Part shown: one piece after another, positions 61,285-64,000 of the stretch | Layout: each line of letters starts with the position of its first letter | Numbering within the stretch: position 1 is the first letter of the stretch | DNA from: Paenibacillus ehimensis NBRC 15659 | Lineage (GTDB): Bacteria > Bacillota > Bacilli > Paenibacillales > NBRC-103111 | NCBI RefSeq assembly: GCF_004000785.1 | Contig: NZ_BILX01000028.1 | Span: 18,842-82,841 of the forward strand | Length of the DNA: 64,000 nucleotides | Reading direction: 5' to 3' | Made by a program: the position numbers and the translations under genes | Notes under the pieces: model-generated | What the model saw: only the letters and a program-made list of their open reading frames with translations | What the model was told of the DNA's origin: nothing | Database searches by the model: none

Positions 61285-63309
61285 CTACAGCTTAAACTTG
61301 CCAATCACTTCCTGCAGCTCCTGCGCCATCCTGCTTAGCGCCTCCGCGGATGCGAACACCTCTTCCATCGAGGCGCTCTGCTGCTCCGTTGCCGCCGCGA
61401 CGCTTTGCGTATTGCCGGCCGATTGTTCGGCAATGCCGGCCACATCGTTGGCCTTCTCGACCATGCTTTGCGCGTTGGCATTCACTTGGGACACAATCGA
61501 GGCGACCTCCATGCCTTCGGCAGCCACTTGTTCGATGGAAGCGACGATTTCCTTGAACGTCTCCCCGGTCAAATGAACCATGCTGATCCCTTCTTTGACA
61601 ACCTCCGTACCGTCATGCATCGATTGGACCGCATTTTCCGCTTCCGCCTGAACCTGTTGGATCAGCTCGCGAATTTGACCTGCGGCTGCGCCGGACTGCT
61701 CCGCCAGCTTGCGCACCTCGTCGGCCACGACAGCGAATCCTCTTCCGTTTTCGCCGGCCCGTGCCGCTTCAATCGCCGCATTGAGCGCCAACAGGTTGGT
61801 TTGACCCGCAATTTCGGTAATTAAGGTCACGATATTGCCGATTTCATTAATTTTATCCCCTAAATGGTTCACCGCTTCGGCCGTATGGCTGACGGTCTCT
61901 TGAATCAGGTTCATCTGCTCTACCGTTTTCATCACGACGGTATTCCCATCGCTTGCTTTATTGTTCGTAGCAACCGTTAAATGGGATACGGATTGAATCG
62001 ATGCCGCCGCTTTGTCCATCCCTTGGGACACTTCGCCCATCGCCTGAGCAAGATCCATCGCACTGCTTACTTGCCGTTCCGCGCCCGAAGCAATTTCCTG
62101 AACGGCGTTAGCAATATGATCCGCCGTATTTCGCGTCTGCTCCGCACTTGCCGATAATTCCTCCGAGGTCGAAGCCACCAGTTCCGAATTGGAGCCGACT
62201 TGACCGATCAGATGGCGCAAATTGACCGTCATCCTATTCACCGCGGCCGACAGCATGCCCAGCTCGTCGTTCGAAGTGACCGCCACCTCTTCGCGCAAAT
62301 CGCCGGAGGCGATCTTTTCCGTTGCGGTCATCAAGCGGTTCAAAGGCCGGTGAATCGATCTGATAATCCCCAAGACCAGCAGCATTCCAAGCAATACAGC
62401 GATGACCATAATAATAAGCGTCGTTCGGAAAATCCCCCGGCTGGCCTGGGCAATTTCATCCAAATCCATGATCCCGACAATTTTCCATCCGGTTAGCTCG
62501 TTCGTCTCAAATATCGCCTTTTTTCGCTTCCCGTCAGCAGATACATAGTCCACGATACCTTCGGGCTGCTCTTTCATTTGGGCAACGGCCGATTCGGTAT
62601 TTTCGGTCCCGATGGCAAGCGTCGGATGGGTGAGATATTTATACCCCTGATCCAAAATGGTAACATACCCCTGCTCTCCCACTTTGATCGCATTCACTTG
62701 CTGGGCGAGGTTATTCAAGCTCAATACGACGCTGACCACTCCGGACCCGTCCTCGGTCGCTTTGGAAGGGACAACGATAACCTTCCCATCCTGACTGATG
62801 ATCGGACTGCTGACAAGAGCCTCTCCTTTTTTGGCCAGAGCGTTCTTGTACCAAGGGCGGTCCCTGGGATCAAACCCGGCAGCGAAGGTTTGCTGCGGAG
62901 AATTCAGCAATTTGCCGTCCTTGGTTGCATATTGCACGTGATCGTATTCTTTCTTCACCGCTTTGATCGGATCAAGCACTCTACGAAGCTCCGGACTTTT
63001 CTCACCGTCCACCATGCCGCTGTTCACGGTTTGCGCAAGATAATTCAAGTCCTCCAAGCTGGTTGTAATTAATTTGGTTGTCTGTTGATTGACAGCGTCA
63101 ACGCTCTGCTTCGTATTTCTCAGGATTTGTTCGGTAATATCTTTGTCCGCTTTCTGATATGAAAAATACCCCAAGGCACCGGTTGGCAAAAGCAAGACTG
63201 CCAAAAACGCAAGGATCAACCGATTTTTAATCGACATCACCAAGCGCAGGTTCAATTTCAGTTTTTGCTGTAACTTCGGTTTCGGTTGCGACTTCTGCTG
63301 TGGATTCAC
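61285..63309 (-). CDS. Methyl-accepting chemotaxis protein (dCache sensor)
   Basis: 674 residues from GTG 63309, seven bases after a perfect GGAGG; a TTG at 63351 has none. Membrane helix 1 ([20 protein letters not shown]), a dCache_1 sensor (about 60-290, [21 protein letters not shown]), helix 2, HAMP ([18 protein letters not shown]) and the conserved signalling tip ([23 protein letters not shown] and [17 protein letters not shown]). It senses a small ligand, often amino or organic acids, and controls CheA. A SigD-like promoter lies 60-90 bases upstream. Confidence 0.95.
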   Translation of the reverse strand: MNPQQKSQPKPKLQQKLKLNLRLVMSIKNRLILAFLAVLLLPTGALGYFSYQKADKDITEQILRNTKQSVDAVNQQTTKLITTSLEDLNYLAQTVNSGMVDGEKSPELRRVLDPIKAVKKEYDHVQYATKDGKLLNSPQQTFAAGFDPRDRPWYKNALAKKGEALVSSPIISQDGKVIVVPSKATEDGSGVVSVVLSLNNLAQQVNAIKVGEQGYVTILDQGYKYLTHPTLAIGTENTESAVAQMKEQPEGIVDYVSADGKRKKAIFETNELTGWKIVGIMDLDEIAQASRGIFRTTLIIMVIAVLLGMLLVLGIIRSIHRPLNRLMTATEKIASGDLREEVAVTSNDELGMLSAAVNRMTVNLRHLIGQVGSNSELVASTSEELSASAEQTRNTADHIANAVQEIASGAERQVSSAMDLAQAMGEVSQGMDKAAASIQSVSHLTVATNNKASDGNTVVMKTVEQMNLIQETVSHTAEAVNHLGDKINEIGNIVTLITEIAGQTNLLALNAAIEAARAGENGRGFAVVADEVRKLAEQSGAAAGQIRELIQQVQAEAENAVQSMHDGTEVVKEGISMVHLTGETFKEIVASIEQVAAEGMEVASIVSQVNANAQSMVEKANDVAGIAEQSAGNTQSVAAATEQQSASMEEVFASAEALSRMAQELQEVIGKFKL

Positions 63310-63371
63310 GCTGTTTCCTCCTGCCTGTTTTGTCTCTTTCTTTTGTCCCAAAAATAAAAGACTCTTTTTTA

Positions 63372-63399
63372 TTTCGGCAGCAGACCCCGATATTATTAG
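63372..63399 (-). promoter_or_regulatory. SigD-like (flagellar/chemotaxis) promoter
   Basis: Minus strand: TAAT (63399-63396), 16-base spacer, GCCGAAAT (63379-63372), against TAAA-N15-GCCGATAA. Its place before a chemoreceptor supports it. The stretch 63400-63551 is AT-rich without genes. Confidence 0.45.
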
Positions 63400-63551
63400 G
63401 TCTTATGGCGTATATTTTTATAATAGCGTTTTCAAATCAGTAATCGGAATATAAATTCCTAGTTATGAATAAATATACATTCCATTTCTTTAGGAAACGA
63501 GATAACACCGATCATATATGGCAAAAATAGGTTTAATTCTAAATTATTAAC

Positions 63552-63580
63552 TTCAATAACATGCATAATTATGGTATATT
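63552..63580 (+). promoter_or_regulatory. Candidate promoter of the exported RidA-like gene
   Basis: TTCAAT (63552-63557), 17-base spacer, TATATT (63575-63580), start near 63587. Confidence 0.5.
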
Positions 63581-63586
63581 TTCATT

Positions 63587-63772
63587 GTTTTCACCCATCG
63601 TTGAGAATTGGTTAGGATCAGGGAAAACCAATGACATCCAGTGCAGCAGCTTAAAAACCCAACCAAAGTCATAGTGCTAAAGACGGGAACCGTCAGCCGG
63701 CGAACATTGTGAGCCTGCGTCTCAAACGAGGAGGGTAGCGTAAACAGAACCAAGTACATAGGAGGAGCTCGA
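63587..63772 (+). promoter_or_regulatory. Long structured 5' leader, possible riboswitch
   Basis: About 186 nt. TTGGTT and AACCAA form a first stem (63608-63632); ATGAC (63632-63636) can pair with GTCAT (63668-63672); GACGG-GAA-CCGTC is a stem near 63682; GC-rich AGCCGGCGAAC and GAGCCTGCGTCTC follow before the AGGAGG site. I cannot assign it to a known riboswitch class. Confidence 0.4.
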
Positions 63773-64000
63773 ATGATTACAAAGCAACACAGAGGAAAAA
63801 CATATCGACGAATGATTTCAAGCTTTCTTGCGCTGCAACTCGTTGGCGCCGCTGTCGGCATGCAGGCGTGGGCCTCATCGGAAGCCGCCGTATCCCCCAG
63901 CGGGGTAAAAACCTTATCTCCCGAAGGTGCGATTCAGCCGACCGGACCGTGGAATCTCGGAACCCGCGCCGGGGACCATCTTTATGTCGCGGGCATGCGG
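63773..64000 (+). CDS. Exported RidA/YjgF-like protein (partial, 3' end outside window)
   Basis: 76 residues visible from ATG 63773, behind AGGAGG. A signal peptide (MISSFLALQLVGAAVGMQAWA, cleaved near ASS) is followed by GAIQPTGPWNLGTRAGDHLYVAGMR. The last part follows the RidA N-terminal pattern (GPYSQAVRAGDFLFVSGQ type). RidA proteins are normally cytoplasmic, so an exported one is unusual. The rest of the protein lies outside the window, so this is tentative. Confidence 0.65.
   Translation, partial: MITKQHRGKTYRRMISSFLALQLVGAAVGMQAWASSEAAVSPSGVKTLSPEGAIQPTGPWNLGTRAGDHLYVAGMR

Noticed and set aside
63587..63772. Cyclic di-GMP-I or ydaO-type c-di-AMP riboswitch
   Set aside because: A CCGTCAGC segment recalls ydaO, but the rest of the aptamer core, and the GGCAAAC/GACGCAAAG blocks of GEMM, are absent.
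1..64000. tRNA, rRNA, CRISPR arrays, transposases, phage genes
   Set aside because: None seen; the only mobile-looking DNA is the palindromic element near 40840 and the degenerate repeats near 28682.

Overview
The window looks like a piece of a moderately high-GC Paenibacillus-type Firmicute chromosome. The signs are strong GGAGG-type ribosome binding sites with many GTG and TTG starts, lipoboxes and S-layer homology (SLH) domains, paired YesM/YesN-type sensor kinases and AraC-type response regulators beside sugar transporters, an ECF sigma/anti-sigma pair, a YdjO-type cold-inducible protein, and a sortase B/NEAT haem locus. I see no rRNA, tRNA, CRISPR array, transposase or prophage. The genus is an inference.

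Region 1-9337 is a minus-strand sugar block: a YesM-like kinase and YesN-like regulator lead into a solute-binding lipoprotein, two permeases, a Gfo/Idh/MocA oxidoreductase and two TIM-barrel isomerase/epimerase genes, the last cut by the window edge. From 9470 to 12695 a plus-strand module combines a D-threonine aldolase/D-serine dehydratase-like PLP enzyme, a D-aminoacylase and a RidA-like protein, suggesting use of D-amino acids or N-acyl-D-amino acids. Next come a polysaccharide deacetylase, a luciferase-like oxidoreductase, a Fur-box-preceded orphan siderophore ATPase, an unknown membrane protein and queF.

From 18061 to 26463 lie an SLH lipoprotein and a 2414-residue exported multidomain protein; the junction between them is strikingly AT-rich. 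After that come a nitroreductase preceded by a CATTC pentamer repeat, a frameshifted AlkD-type gene, a small membrane protein, a degenerate-repeat region and a third isomerase/epimerase. An ECF sigma/anti-sigma operon faces a D,D-carboxypeptidase gene across two matching ECF-type promoters. Then come a copper-amine-oxidase-domain lipoprotein, a YeiH-type transporter and an mglBAC-type sugar importer with a 21-bp-phased direct repeat upstream.

The most striking region is 41119-53231, a complete haem-acquisition locus. A seven-gene minus-strand operon encodes a sortable NEAT protein, a secreted NEAT haemophore, a giant five-NEAT SLH protein, a haem-binding lipoprotein, a permease, an ATPase and sortase B. 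A divergent plus-strand operon encodes a second binding lipoprotein, permease, ATPase and an IsdG-type haem monooxygenase. Three Fur boxes sit between them. Haem would be captured at the surface or by the secreted protein, relayed through wall NEAT proteins to one of two importers, and opened in the cytoplasm to release iron.

From 53278 to 64000 are a three-component sugar sensor (binding lipoprotein, kinase, regulator), a methyltransferase, YdjO and CspA cold-shock proteins (CspA with a long hairpin leader), a TM2 protein, a GPH-family sugar symporter, a chemoreceptor with a SigD-like promoter, and the start of an exported RidA-like protein behind a 186-nt leader.
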